A stretch of 64,000 nucleotides of DNA from Micromonospora sp. NBC_00421 (GTDB lineage: Bacteria > Actinomycetota > Actinomycetes > Mycobacteriales > Micromonosporaceae): contig NZ_CP107929.1 of NCBI RefSeq assembly GCF_036017915.1, positions 3,538,001 to 3,602,000 on the forward strand, read 5' to 3'. Positions within the stretch are counted from its first letter, which is position 1; every line of letters begins with the position of its first letter. Shown in pieces: positions 8,230 to 16,185 of this stretch. Position numbers and translations under genes: made by a program. The notes beneath the pieces were generated by a model, which made no database searches, was not told the origin of the DNA, and saw nothing but the letters and a program-made list of their open reading frames with translations.

Positions 8230-9741
8230 TCAGAGGACGAAGGCGTCGGTCCAGAGGGCGCCGGAGCGACCGGACAGGACGTCCAGCATCGCCACCGCCT
8301 GGCCGTCGGTGAGCTGGGCGACGAAGTCGACGATGGCCCGGCCCCGGGCCCGGCCGATCCGGTCCGGGGTACGCGGGTGCAGCTCCGCCTCGGCCAGCTC
8401 CACCAGGTCGGGCAGCCGGCGCGGCAGCCGGGACTCCTCCTCCGGGTCGAGCAGCCACTCCCAGAGCGACTCGACCAGGGTGCCCAGCAGCCGGGCCTGG
8501 CCCCGCTGGTGCAGGGCCAGGTCGGGGCGGGCCAGCACGAACCGGTGGTGGACGAACTTGAGCACCTGCACCTCGTGCCACTGGGCCTTGGCCAGCAGCA
8601 CGTGACCGGAACGCACGTCCGGGACGGCGGTCACCGTGATCGCGTCGACCAGCCGGGTGGTCCACCGGGCCGAGAACCGGGCCACGTACTGCTCGGCCTC
8701 GATCGAACCGTCGAAGGGCAGCGCCAGCAGCCCGTCCACCAGTTCCTCGCGGACGTGCTCGACGGCGGCGGCGAACGCGTCGTCGTCGGCGATCCAGGCG
8801 TCCTTACGGTGCAGTTGCCGGCGCAGCGCCTCGATCGCCGAGCCGGGGCGGCGGGCGGCACCGGCCAGCGCGGCGTCGGTGACCGCCCGCAGGTGCCCGC
8901 CCTCGCGCTGCCAGGCCATCAGTTCGGCGGCGACGGTGCCCTGCTGGAGCACCCCCACCCGGTAGAAGTCCTCCACGTCGTGGATGGCGTACGCGATGTC
9001 GTCGGCGGTGTCCATCACCGACGCCTCGACGGTCTGCTGCCACTCGGCGATCCGCCCGGCGAACGGCGCGCGGGCCTGCCGCAGGTCGGCAAGCTCCGTG
9101 CCGTACGCGCCGAACTTCAGCGAGCCGCTGTCCGGGTCGTCCGGCGGGGCGGCGGCACCCCGGGGGGCGGGACGCAGGTGCCGGGGGTGCGGGGCGGGGT
9201 GGTCCAGCCGGGTCCACGGGTATTTCAGCATCGCCGCCCGGACGGCGGCGGTCAGGTCGAGACCGGTGGTGGCCGCGCCCCGGATCTCGGTGCTGGTGAC
9301 GATCCGGTACGACTGGGCGTTTCCCTCGAACCCGTCGGCCAGCCCGAGCCGCTGCCGGGCCAACCGGTCGAGCACCCGCTCCCCCAGGTGCCCGAACGGC
9401 GGGTGACCGAGGTCGTGGGCGAGGGCGGCGGCCTCCACCACGTCCGGGTCGCAGCCGCCCAGTTTCTCCAGCAGGTCCCGGTGCGTCGGGTCGGCGGTCA
9501 GCCGCTCGGCGATCGCCCTGGCCACCTGGGCCACCTTGAGGCTGTGGGTGAGCCGGTTGTGCACCAGCAGCCCGGAGCCGACCGGGCTGATCACCTGGGT
9601 CACCCCGCCGAGCCGGGCGAAGAAGGGTGAGGCGACGATCCGGTCCCGGTCGGCCCGGAACGGGCTGGTGGCCAGATCGCCGAGGGCTCGGGCACTGCCG
9701 CCGAAGAGCCGACGGGCACGCGGATCCGCAGGTTGTTCCAT
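8230..9741 (-). CDS. dgt: Deoxyguanosinetriphosphate triphosphohydrolase-like HD protein
   Basis: This is a cytoplasmic dNTP hydrolase that releases triphosphate from dGTP (or other dNTPs) and helps balance the nucleotide pool. The 503-residue sequence has the N-terminal RLTHSLKVAQVA (first metal His) and HDLGHPPFGH (the HD pair). DTADDIAYAIHDVEDFY supplies the last metal ligand. These are the hallmarks of the Dgt branch of the HD superfamily. ATG 9741 is preceded on the minus strand by TAGCGT ending 7 bases upstream, so the message is probably leaderless. It is divergent from tex. Confidence 0.93.
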   Translation of the reverse strand: MEQPADPRARRLFGGSARALGDLATSPFRADRDRIVASPFFARLGGVTQVISPVGSGLLVHNRLTHSLKVAQVARAIAERLTADPTHRDLLEKLGGCDPDVVEAAALAHDLGHPPFGHLGERVLDRLARQRLGLADGFEGNAQSYRIVTSTEIRGAATTGLDLTAAVRAAMLKYPWTRLDHPAPHPRHLRPAPRGAAAPPDDPDSGSLKFGAYGTELADLRQARAPFAGRIAEWQQTVEASVMDTADDIAYAIHDVEDFYRVGVLQQGTVAAELMAWQREGGHLRAVTDAALAGAARRPGSAIEALRRQLHRKDAWIADDDAFAAAVEHVREELVDGLLALPFDGSIEAEQYVARFSARWTTRLVDAITVTAVPDVRSGHVLLAKAQWHEVQVLKFVHHRFVLARPDLALHQRGQARLLGTLVESLWEWLLDPEEESRLPRRLPDLVELAEAELHPRTPDRIGRARGRAIVDFVAQLTDGQAVAMLDVLSGRSGALWTDAFVL

Positions 9742-9748
9742 GATCGCC

Positions 9749-9754
9749 ACGCTA
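9749..9754 (-). promoter_or_regulatory. dgt -10 box TAGCGT, leaderless arrangement
   Basis: On the minus strand TAGCGT occupies 9754-9749 and is followed by 7 bases and then the dgt ATG. The same spacing recurs at other genes in this window. Confidence 0.5.
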
Positions 9755-9892
9755 GCGCAGCCGGCCGACCGGCAACGGCGGCTCGGCGCCGGTGGGGCCG
9801 GACTGGCGTTCGGCACGGGCGGGGGTCACCAACGGTGTCGGCCCGGGGCGGCAGAATACGACCGGAACCCGAAGCGAAGGCGGAGCGACATC

Positions 9893-12436
9893 GTGACCCA
9901 GTCAGTCCATCAGCGGATCGCCGAGGAGCTCGGCGTGGCCGAGCGCCAGGTGCGGGCGGCCGTCGAGCTGCTCGACGGCGGCGCGACCGTGCCGTTCATC
10001 GCCCGCTACCGCAAGGAGGCCACCGGCCTGCTCGACGACGCCCAACTGCGCACCCTGGAGGAGCGGCTGCGCTACCTGCGCGAGCTGGACGAGCGGCGGG
10101 CCGCGGTGCTGGAGTCGATCCGTAGCCAGGGCAAACTGGACGAGACGCTGGAAGCGCAGATCATGGCGGCCGACTCGAAGTCCCGGCTGGAGGACATCTA
10201 CCTGCCCTACAAGCCCAAGCGGCGGACCAGGGCGCAGATCGCCCGGGAGGCCGGGCTGGAGCCGCTTGCCGACGCGCTGCTGGGTGACCCGACCCGGGAG
10301 CCGAAGGAGACGGCCGCCGGGTTCGTCGACGCCGGGCGCGGGGTGGTCGATGCCGCCGCCGCGCTGGAGGGCGCGCGGGCCATCCTGATCGAGCGGTTCG
10401 CCGAGGACGCCGACCTGATCGGCACGCTGCGCGAGCAGATGTGGTCGCGGGGCCGGCTGGTCTCCCGGGTACGCGACGGGCAACAGGCCGCCGGCGCGAA
10501 GTTCGCCGACTACTTCGACTTCGCCGAGCCGTACCCGAAGCTGCCCTCGCACCGGATCCTGGCGATGTTCCGGGGCGAGAAGGAGGGCGTGCTCGACCTC
10601 ACCATGGCTCCCGACGCCGAGGAGGACCCGGACGCCCCGCCCACCGGCCCCACCCGCTACGAGGCGGCCGTCGCCGGCCGGTTCGGCGTCACCGACGCGG
10701 GCCGCCCCGCCGACAGGTGGCTGGCCGACACGGTGCGCTGGGCCTGGCGTACCCGGATCCTGATCCACCTCGGTGCCGACCTGCGGATGCGGTTGTGGCA
10801 GGCGGCCGAGGAGGAGGCGGTCCGGGTCTTCGCCACCAACCTGCGCGACCTGCTGCTCGCCGCCCCCGCCGGCAGCCGCACCACCATGGGTCTCGACCCG
10901 GGCCTGCGTACCGGGGTGAAGGTGGCGGTGGTGGACGCCACCGGCAAGGTGGTCGCCACCGACACGATCTACCCGCACGAGCCGCGCCGGCAGTGGGACG
11001 CCTCGATCGACACGCTGGCCAGGCTGGCCGGGGCGCACGGGGTGGAGCTGGTCGCGATCGGCAACGGCACCGCCAGCCGGGAGACCGACAAGCTCGCCGC
11101 CGACCTGATCACGCGGCATCCGCAGCTCGGCCTGACCAAGGTGATGGTCTCCGAGGCCGGCGCGTCGGTCTACTCCGCCTCCGCGTACGCCTCGCAGGAG
11201 CTGCCCACGTTGGACGTGTCGCTGCGCGGCGCGGTCTCCATCGCCCGCCGCCTCCAGGACCCGCTGGCCGAGCTGGTCAAGATCGACCCGCGCTCGATCG
11301 GCGTCGGCCAGTACCAGCACGACCTGTCCGAGGTGAAGCTGTCCCGGTCGCTGGACGCGGTGGTGGAGGACTGCGTCAACGGGGTCGGGGTGGACGTCAA
11401 CACCGCCTCCGCTCCCCTGCTGACCCGGGTCTCCGGCATCGGCGCCGGCCTGGCGGAGAACATCGTGCTGCACCGGGACGCCAACGGGCCGTTCCGCACC
11501 CGCGCCGAGCTGAAGAAGGTGGCCCGGCTCGGCCCGAAGGCGTTCGAGCAGTGCGCCGGCTTCCTGCGCATCCCCGGTGGCACCGATCCGCTCGACTCGT
11601 CAAGCGTGCACCCGGAGGCGTACCCGGTGGTGCGCCGGATCCTGGCCAGCACCGGGCAGGACCTGCGTTCGTTGATCGGGAGGTCGACGATCCTGCGCGG
11701 GCTGCGGGCCACCGACTTCGTCGACGACACCTTCGGCCTGCCCACCGTCACCGACATCCTCGCCGAGCTGGAGAAGCCCGGCCGGGACCCGCGACCGGAG
11801 TTCCGCACCGCCACCTTCGTCGAGGGGGTGGAGAAGATCAGCGACCTGACCCCCGGGATGCTGCTGGAGGGCGTGGTCACCAACGTGGCCGCGTTCGGCG
11901 CGTTCGTCGACGTGGGCGTGCACCAGGACGGGCTGGTGCACGTCTCGGCGATGTCGCACACCTTCGTCAAGGACCCGCGCGACGTGGTGAAGTCCGGTGA
12001 CGTGGTCCGGGTCAAGGTGCTCGACATCGACGTGCCGCGCAAGCGGATCTCGTTGACCCTGCGGTTGGACGACGAGGCGGCGGCGGGGGCACGCCGGGCC
12101 GACGTCGACCGGCCGCACCGGGGCGAACCGGGCCGGGCCGGCCAGGGCCGCGGCGACCGAGGTCAGGGCGGCCAAGGTCAGGGCGGCCAAGGTCAGGGCG
12201 GCCAAGGTCAGGGCGGCCAGGGTCAGGGCGGCCAGGGCCAGGGCGGGCAGGGGCGGAGCGGGCAGGGAGGGAGCGGGCAGGGGCGGAGCGGTCAGGGACG
12301 CGGCGGTCAAGGTCAGCCCGGACAGGGCCAGGGTGGTCAGGGGCGCGGCGGACAGGGACGCCAGGGGCGCGGCAGCGGTGGGCCGCCCGCCGACAGCGCG
12401 ATGGCCGACGCCCTCCGGCGGGCCGGCCTGCTCTGA
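9893..12436 (+). CDS. tex: Tex family RNA-binding transcriptional accessory protein
   Basis: Tex is a conserved cytoplasmic nucleic-acid-binding protein related to eukaryotic Spt6. The 847-residue product shows the family order: helical N-terminal region, YqgF-like nuclease fold (GLDPGLRTGVKVAVVD, near residue 335), and helix-hairpin-helix repeats (DVNTASAPLLTRVSGIGAG). A C-terminal S1 domain follows (GMLLEGVVTNVAAFGAFVDVG, near residue 655). After the S1 domain there is an added tail of roughly 100 residues built from GQGGQ and RGGQG units. GTG 9893 starts the usual Tex N-terminus (TQSVHQRIAEELGV). CAGAAT at 9852-9857 may be its -10. Confidence 0.95.
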   Translation: MTQSVHQRIAEELGVAERQVRAAVELLDGGATVPFIARYRKEATGLLDDAQLRTLEERLRYLRELDERRAAVLESIRSQGKLDETLEAQIMAADSKSRLEDIYLPYKPKRRTRAQIAREAGLEPLADALLGDPTREPKETAAGFVDAGRGVVDAAAALEGARAILIERFAEDADLIGTLREQMWSRGRLVSRVRDGQQAAGAKFADYFDFAEPYPKLPSHRILAMFRGEKEGVLDLTMAPDAEEDPDAPPTGPTRYEAAVAGRFGVTDAGRPADRWLADTVRWAWRTRILIHLGADLRMRLWQAAEEEAVRVFATNLRDLLLAAPAGSRTTMGLDPGLRTGVKVAVVDATGKVVATDTIYPHEPRRQWDASIDTLARLAGAHGVELVAIGNGTASRETDKLAADLITRHPQLGLTKVMVSEAGASVYSASAYASQELPTLDVSLRGAVSIARRLQDPLAELVKIDPRSIGVGQYQHDLSEVKLSRSLDAVVEDCVNGVGVDVNTASAPLLTRVSGIGAGLAENIVLHRDANGPFRTRAELKKVARLGPKAFEQCAGFLRIPGGTDPLDSSSVHPEAYPVVRRILASTGQDLRSLIGRSTILRGLRATDFVDDTFGLPTVTDILAELEKPGRDPRPEFRTATFVEGVEKISDLTPGMLLEGVVTNVAAFGAFVDVGVHQDGLVHVSAMSHTFVKDPRDVVKSGDVVRVKVLDIDVPRKRISLTLRLDDEAAAGARRADVDRPHRGEPGRAGQGRGDRGQGGQGQGGQGQGGQGQGGQGQGGQGQGGQGRSGQGGSGQGRSGQGRGGQGQPGQGQGGQGRGGQGRQGRGSGGPPADSAMADALRRAGLL
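12161..12250 (+). repeat. 15-bp tandem repeat coding GQGGQ in the Tex tail
   Basis: About six in-frame copies of GGTCAGGGCGGCCAA run from 12161 to 12250. Degenerate Gly/Gln/Arg/Ser repeats continue to about 12375. The first copies are nearly identical at DNA level, so copy number may vary by slippage. The 15-bp unit keeps the frame open. Confidence 0.85.
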
Positions 12437-12455
12437 GGCCGGCCCGCCGGAGGGC
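12410..12455 (+). terminator. 19-bp perfect hairpin spanning the tex stop
   Basis: 12410-12428 is the exact reverse complement of 12437-12455, with an 8-base loop that contains the tex TGA at 12434-12436. The left arm is the last tex codons. No T tract follows, but a GC stem this long is a credible terminator. Confidence 0.7.
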
Positions 12456-12531
12456 TGGTCGGCTGCCTACTGTCCACGGTCGACCTGCCGACCGCCGTGG
12501 CCCGGGGCGGCGACGGCGGCGGTGACCGGCG

Positions 12532-12537
12532 TACCGT
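12532..12537 (+). promoter_or_regulatory. -10 box TACCGT, leaderless start of the 12544 gene
   Basis: TACCGT ends 6 bases before the ATG at 12544, the spacing seen at other putative leaderless genes here. Confidence 0.45.
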
Positions 12538-12543
12538 CGGGTG

Positions 12544-12978
12544 ATGGTCACGGACGACGGCGCGGACTGGCGCGAGACGCGACGGCACGCGGTGCAGGCG
12601 CACGCCGCCGCCGACGAGCGGCGGCGTGCGGCGGAGCAGGCGGAGGCGACGGAGTTGGTCGACGCGTTCGTCGCCGAGGCACGACAGCGGGGGCTCGCCA
12701 CCACCCGCCTCGTCGCCGTGTCCTACGACGGGCGGCACCGCTACCGGACCGGGCTGCACGGTTGGTACGTCGACCGGGCCCGGCACCGGGCGGTCGACGT
12801 GTCGGGGCGGTTCCACCTGTTGACCGTGCCGGCCAGCCTGCGCGCGCTGCTGTTCGGCGCCACGCCGGAGCCGTCCCCGCCGCCGCTGGTGATCGGCCGT
12901 GGTGGCCGTGACGGGGAGTCGCTACCGCTGGAGGTGCTCCTGCGCCGCCGGCTCAGCGCGGGCGACGACTGGCCCTGA
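12544..12978 (+). CDS. Hypothetical protein of 144 residues
   Basis: I do not recognise the family. The N-terminal half (residues 1-50) is a charged, Ala/Arg/Glu-rich predicted helix. The middle (TTRLVAVSYDGRHRYRTGLHGWYVD) looks like short beta strands around a basic GRHRYRTGLHGWY segment. The end is Leu/Arg-rich. There is no signal peptide, membrane segment or cysteine. GTG 12541 is an alternative start, but ATG 12544 fits the -10 box better. Its last 57 bp overlap the 3' end of the convergent glycosyltransferase gene. Strong third-position GC and a sensible promoter suggest a real gene. Confidence 0.65.
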   Translation: MVTDDGADWRETRRHAVQAHAAADERRRAAEQAEATELVDAFVAEARQRGLATTRLVAVSYDGRHRYRTGLHGWYVDRARHRAVDVSGRFHLLTVPASLRALLFGATPEPSPPPLVIGRGGRDGESLPLEVLLRRRLSAGDDWP

Positions 12979-14211
12979 CCGGCCGTCGGCCACCATCTCG
13001 TGCAGGGTCCGCTCGACCCGGTCGGCACCGGCGGCCACGGAGAAGACCCGGTCGTAGTGCGCCCGGCCGGCCTGACCGAGCAGTTCCAGCTTCTCCCGGC
13101 CCAGGTCGCAGACCTCCCGCAGGGCGTCGGCGATCGAGTCGGGGTCACCGGGTCGGGCGGTGATCCCCGCACCGCTGTCGCGTGCCACGGCGGCGGCGTC
13201 GCCCTCCGCGGCGACCAGGAGCGCGCGCCCGGCGGCGAGGGTCGCCTGCACCTTGCTCGGCATCGTGTACGCGGACATGCCGCCGGGCCGCAGGCTCACG
13301 TAGTGGACGTCCCCGGTGGCCATCAGCGCGGGCATCCGGTCCCGGGGCAGCTGCCCGAGGAACCGGACGTTCGTCGCCCCCACCGCCCCGGCCCGATGAC
13401 GCAGCCGCTCCTCGGTGGTGCCGGAGCCGGCGATCAGGCAGACCAGTCGGGGGTCGCCGGTGCGGGCGCAGGCGTCGATCAGCGAGTCGAGCCCCTGTGC
13501 CTCGCCGAGCGCGCCCGCGTACACCAGCACCACCTGGTCGGTGCGCAGCCCGAGTTCGGCGCGCAGGTCGGCGGCGCGGACACCCAGCGTCTCGTCCGCC
13601 CACACCGGGATGTGCACGAGTTTCTCCCGGGGCACCCCCCGGCCGGCGAGCAGATCGGCGGCACCCGGTGAGACGTGGGCGACCCGGGCCGCGCTGCGGT
13701 ACATCGCGCCGCACCAGGCGGCCATCCCCCGCTCGACCGTCCGCGACACCCGACCGGTGCCGAGGAAGCCGCTCGCCACCACGCTGTCCGGCCACAGGTC
13801 CAGCACGTGCAGCAGCACCGGCACCCGGTGCACGTACCGGGTGAACCACATCGGCAGGGCGACGCTGATCGGCGAGTTGCCGACCCAGAGGGCATCCAGG
13901 CCCCGCAGCGCCGGGGCGCCGGAGACCAGCGCGGAGACGGCGAAGGACCCGTAGTTCGCCACCCGACGCGGCGCGGAGCGGTCGTGGCTGGGATAGAGGG
14001 CCACCCGGCGGACCCGGAGCGGGCCGTCGGTCTCGTCGAGGCGGCGGGCCAGCCGGTAGCCGGGTGCCAGCCGACCGGTCGGGTAGTTCGGGAAACCGGT
14101 GAGCACCCGGACCTCGTGTCCCCGGTCGGCGAGGGCGCGGGCGAGCATCCCGGGCAGGGCCGCCGGGCCCGGCTCCGGGTCGAACCACTGGGTGAGCAGG
14201 CCGATCCGCAT
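12922..14211 (-). CDS. GT4 glycosyltransferase, WbuB-like
   Basis: This is a predicted cytoplasmic glycosyltransferase of 429 residues acting on lipid-linked exopolysaccharide intermediates. It begins MRIGLLTQWFDPEPG, then GFPNYPTGRLAPGY and LHVLDLWPDSV, which are signatures of the WbuB/WcaI group of GT4 enzymes. The C-terminal nucleotide-sugar half has VYAGALGEAQGLDSLIDA and the E-x7-E-type region around MPSKVQATLAAGRALL. WbuB relatives transfer L-FucNAc-type sugars and travel with fnlABC, which matches the CapE/FnlC enzymes in this cluster; the donor is inference. ATG 14211 is 5 bp after the upstream epimerase stop. Confidence 0.85.
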   Translation of the reverse strand: MRIGLLTQWFDPEPGPAALPGMLARALADRGHEVRVLTGFPNYPTGRLAPGYRLARRLDETDGPLRVRRVALYPSHDRSAPRRVANYGSFAVSALVSGAPALRGLDALWVGNSPISVALPMWFTRYVHRVPVLLHVLDLWPDSVVASGFLGTGRVSRTVERGMAAWCGAMYRSAARVAHVSPGAADLLAGRGVPREKLVHIPVWADETLGVRAADLRAELGLRTDQVVLVYAGALGEAQGLDSLIDACARTGDPRLVCLIAGSGTTEERLRHRAGAVGATNVRFLGQLPRDRMPALMATGDVHYVSLRPGGMSAYTMPSKVQATLAAGRALLVAAEGDAAAVARDSGAGITARPGDPDSIADALREVCDLGREKLELLGQAGRAHYDRVFSVAAGADRVERTLHEMVADGRSGPVVARAEPAAQEHLQR

Positions 14212-14216
14212 CGACC

Positions 14217-15143
14217 TCACCCCGCCGCCACGCCGGCCACCGGGCGGGTGGGTTGCGCGCCGTCGGCCCCCCACAGGGCGCGCAGCGAGTCGGTCAGGTC
14301 GTACGCCGGGGCCCAGCCGAGCACCCGACGGGCACGGTCGAGGTCGGCGCACATCCAGGGCACCGCGGCCGAGCGGGTGGCGTCGGGCGGGAAGGTGCCG
14401 GGCCGGATCTGACCGGGGAACCCGGCCACGTCGGCCAGCAGCCGGACGACGTCCCGCGTCGCCACCGCGCGTCCGCTGCCCACGTTGACGACCCGCTCCG
14501 TGCCCACGGCGCACCGGGTCGCGGCCAGCACCGCCGCCGCCACGTCCCGCACGTCGACGAGATCCCGGTAGGTGTCGTGCAGACCCAGGGCGAGGTCACC
14601 CGCCCCGCCGGCCGCCGCCGCCCGGACCATCGCGGTCACCCGGGCCAGCATGTTGCCCGCCGGCATCCCCGGCCCGACCGGGTTGAAGACCCGCAGCACG
14701 ATCGTGTCGAGGCGGCCGGCGTCGCCCGCGAGCTGCGCCAGGCGGGTCGCCGCCAGGTGGCTGAGCCCGTACTCGCTCACGGGTGCGGCCGGGTGGTCCT
14801 CCCCGACGGCGAGGCCGTACGGCACGACGCCGTACTCCGCCGCCGAGCCGATCCGGATCAACCGGGCCCCGGGTGCGGCGACGGACACCGCCTCGATCAG
14901 TTTCGCGGTGGTCACGACGTGCGCCCGCACGAAGTCCAGCCCGGAGCCGACGATCCGGCCCGCCACGCTCACCACCACGTCCGGTCGTTCCCGGGCGACC
15001 AGCGCGGTCAACTCGGGCAGCTCCATCCGGACCAGGTCGCACTGCGCGCGGGTGGGCGACCGCAGGACGGTGTGCCCGGCCAGCACGGCACCGATGTGGC
15101 GGCCCAGGAAGCCACCGGCGCCCAGCAGCAGCACCCGGTTCAT
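14217..15143 (-). CDS. NAD-dependent epimerase/dehydratase with altered active site
   Basis: This 308-residue extended SDR probably modifies a nucleotide sugar for the polymer. The cofactor motif GAGGFLG is at residues 8-14, and IRIGSAAEYG holds the active-site serine. The usual YxxxK reads YGLSH: the catalytic lysine position is histidine (CAC). The sequence resembles GDP-6-deoxymannose reductases (RMD) and GalE-like enzymes, but not well enough to choose. With gmd in the cluster, reduction of GDP-4-keto-6-deoxymannose is one possibility. The Lys-to-His change may instead mean a different or lost activity. The start overlaps the upstream sugar-transferase stop (ATGA). Confidence 0.8.
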   Translation of the reverse strand: MNRVLLLGAGGFLGRHIGAVLAGHTVLRSPTRAQCDLVRMELPELTALVARERPDVVVSVAGRIVGSGLDFVRAHVVTTAKLIEAVSVAAPGARLIRIGSAAEYGVVPYGLAVGEDHPAAPVSEYGLSHLAATRLAQLAGDAGRLDTIVLRVFNPVGPGMPAGNMLARVTAMVRAAAAGGAGDLALGLHDTYRDLVDVRDVAAAVLAATRCAVGTERVVNVGSGRAVATRDVVRLLADVAGFPGQIRPGTFPPDATRSAAVPWMCADLDRARRVLGWAPAYDLTDSLRALWGADGAQPTRPVAGVAAG

Positions 15144-15964
15144 CGGCGGTACGCGGCGTCCCGGTCGTCGACCGACGACGCAGCTGGCGGGTCGTCGACC
15201 GACGACGACGCAGCCGACCGGCCGGCGACCGACGACGCAGCCGGCCGGTCACCGGCCGACGACGGCGCGGGCGGCTGGTCGTTGCCGGTGAACTCGTGCC
15301 AGGTGGCCGCGCCGGGAGCCGAGATGCCCTCCCGGCTGAGCACCACCCGGACGGTGGTCAGCAGGATCTTCAGGTCCAGCAGGAAGGACCGCCGGTCGAC
15401 GTAGTCGATGTCGTAGCCGAACTTCGCCTCCCAACTCAGGGAGTTGCGTCCGCGTACCTGGGCGAGCCCGGTGATGCCCGGCCGCACCTCGTGCCGGCGG
15501 GCCTGCTCGGCGTTGTAGAGGGCGAGGTACCGCACCAGGTGCGGACGGGGACCGACCACGCTCATCTCGCCGCGCAGCACGTTCCAGAACTCCGGCAGCT
15601 CGTCGAGGCTGCTCGCCCGCAGCCAGCGGCCCACCCGGGTGAGGCGCTGGGCGTCGGTCACCAGCCCCCGCACCGGGTCGGGATGGCGCATGGTGCGGAA
15701 CTTCACCACCTCGAACAACTCGCCGTGCAGGCCGGGCCGGGTGTGCCGGAACAGCACCGGCCGCCCGTGCGTCACCAGCACGACCAGGGCGACGAGGGCC
15801 AGCAGGGGTGCGCCGACGGTCAGCACGACGAGGGCACCGAGCACGTCGAGGAGCCGCTTCCAGCGATCGTACGGTCGCCGGGTCGTCGGGGCGGCTCCCC
15901 GTCCGGCCGCTGGGCCGTGGGCACCGGCGCGCGGCTGCGCCGCGGGGACAGCAACTTTGGGCAT
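15140..15964 (-). CDS. Undecaprenyl-phosphate sugar phosphotransferase (initiating PGT)
   Basis: This enzyme starts the repeat unit by moving a sugar-1-phosphate from a UDP-sugar onto undecaprenyl phosphate. The 274-residue product has one re-entrant hydrophobic segment (residues about 40-64, LLDVLGALVVLTVGAPLLAL). The catalytic core follows: FEVVKFRTMR, SSLDELPEFWNVL with the Asp-Glu pair, SVVGPRPH and PGITGLAQVRGR. It lacks the four-helix N-terminal domain of WbaP, so it is the short PglC/WcaJ-core form. The last 40 residues are an unusual Ser/Ala/Asp tail with repeated SSVDD units. GTG 15973 is an alternative start. It heads a three-gene minus-strand block divergent from the CapE-like gene. 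Confidence 0.9.
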   Translation of the reverse strand: MPKVAVPAAQPRAGAHGPAAGRGAAPTTRRPYDRWKRLLDVLGALVVLTVGAPLLALVALVVLVTHGRPVLFRHTRPGLHGELFEVVKFRTMRHPDPVRGLVTDAQRLTRVGRWLRASSLDELPEFWNVLRGEMSVVGPRPHLVRYLALYNAEQARRHEVRPGITGLAQVRGRNSLSWEAKFGYDIDYVDRRSFLLDLKILLTTVRVVLSREGISAPGAATWHEFTGNDQPPAPSSAGDRPAASSVAGRSAASSSVDDPPAASSVDDRDAAYRR

Positions 15965-15973
15965 GGAACACAC

Positions 15974-16185
15974 CTATCACCATTGCGGCGGACGACCCGC
16001 GCTTTCACATTCGCCACCCCGGGCGGGTCGGCAATGGCGCGCGCAACGCACCCGGCAAACGTGAAACGTGACTGCTCCTCCCTTTACCGGAAGCGCGCCC
16101 GGTCTCGTTATGGCAACAGTATGGTCACCATTGACGAGATCGCGATTCCCGAGGATGGTCCGCCGGGATACAGGCAGGAGGAGAT
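15974..16185. promoter_or_regulatory. Divergent promoter region of two exopolysaccharide blocks
   Basis: This 212-bp gap is locally less GC-rich and separates the initiating transferase (minus) from the CapE-like gene (plus). TCACCATTG occurs twice, at 15977-15985 and 16125-16133. ATGGTCACCAT at 16121-16131 is a 5-bp inverted repeat around one base. TTGACG at 16131-16136 could be a -35 for the plus strand, without a clean -10. A strong AGGAGG at 16177-16182 serves the CapE-like gene. Confidence 0.45.

Noticed and set aside
12161..12375. Short regularly spaced repeats that might suggest a CRISPR-like array
   Set aside because: The units are contiguous 15-bp in-frame codons for GQGGQ inside tex, with no spacers.
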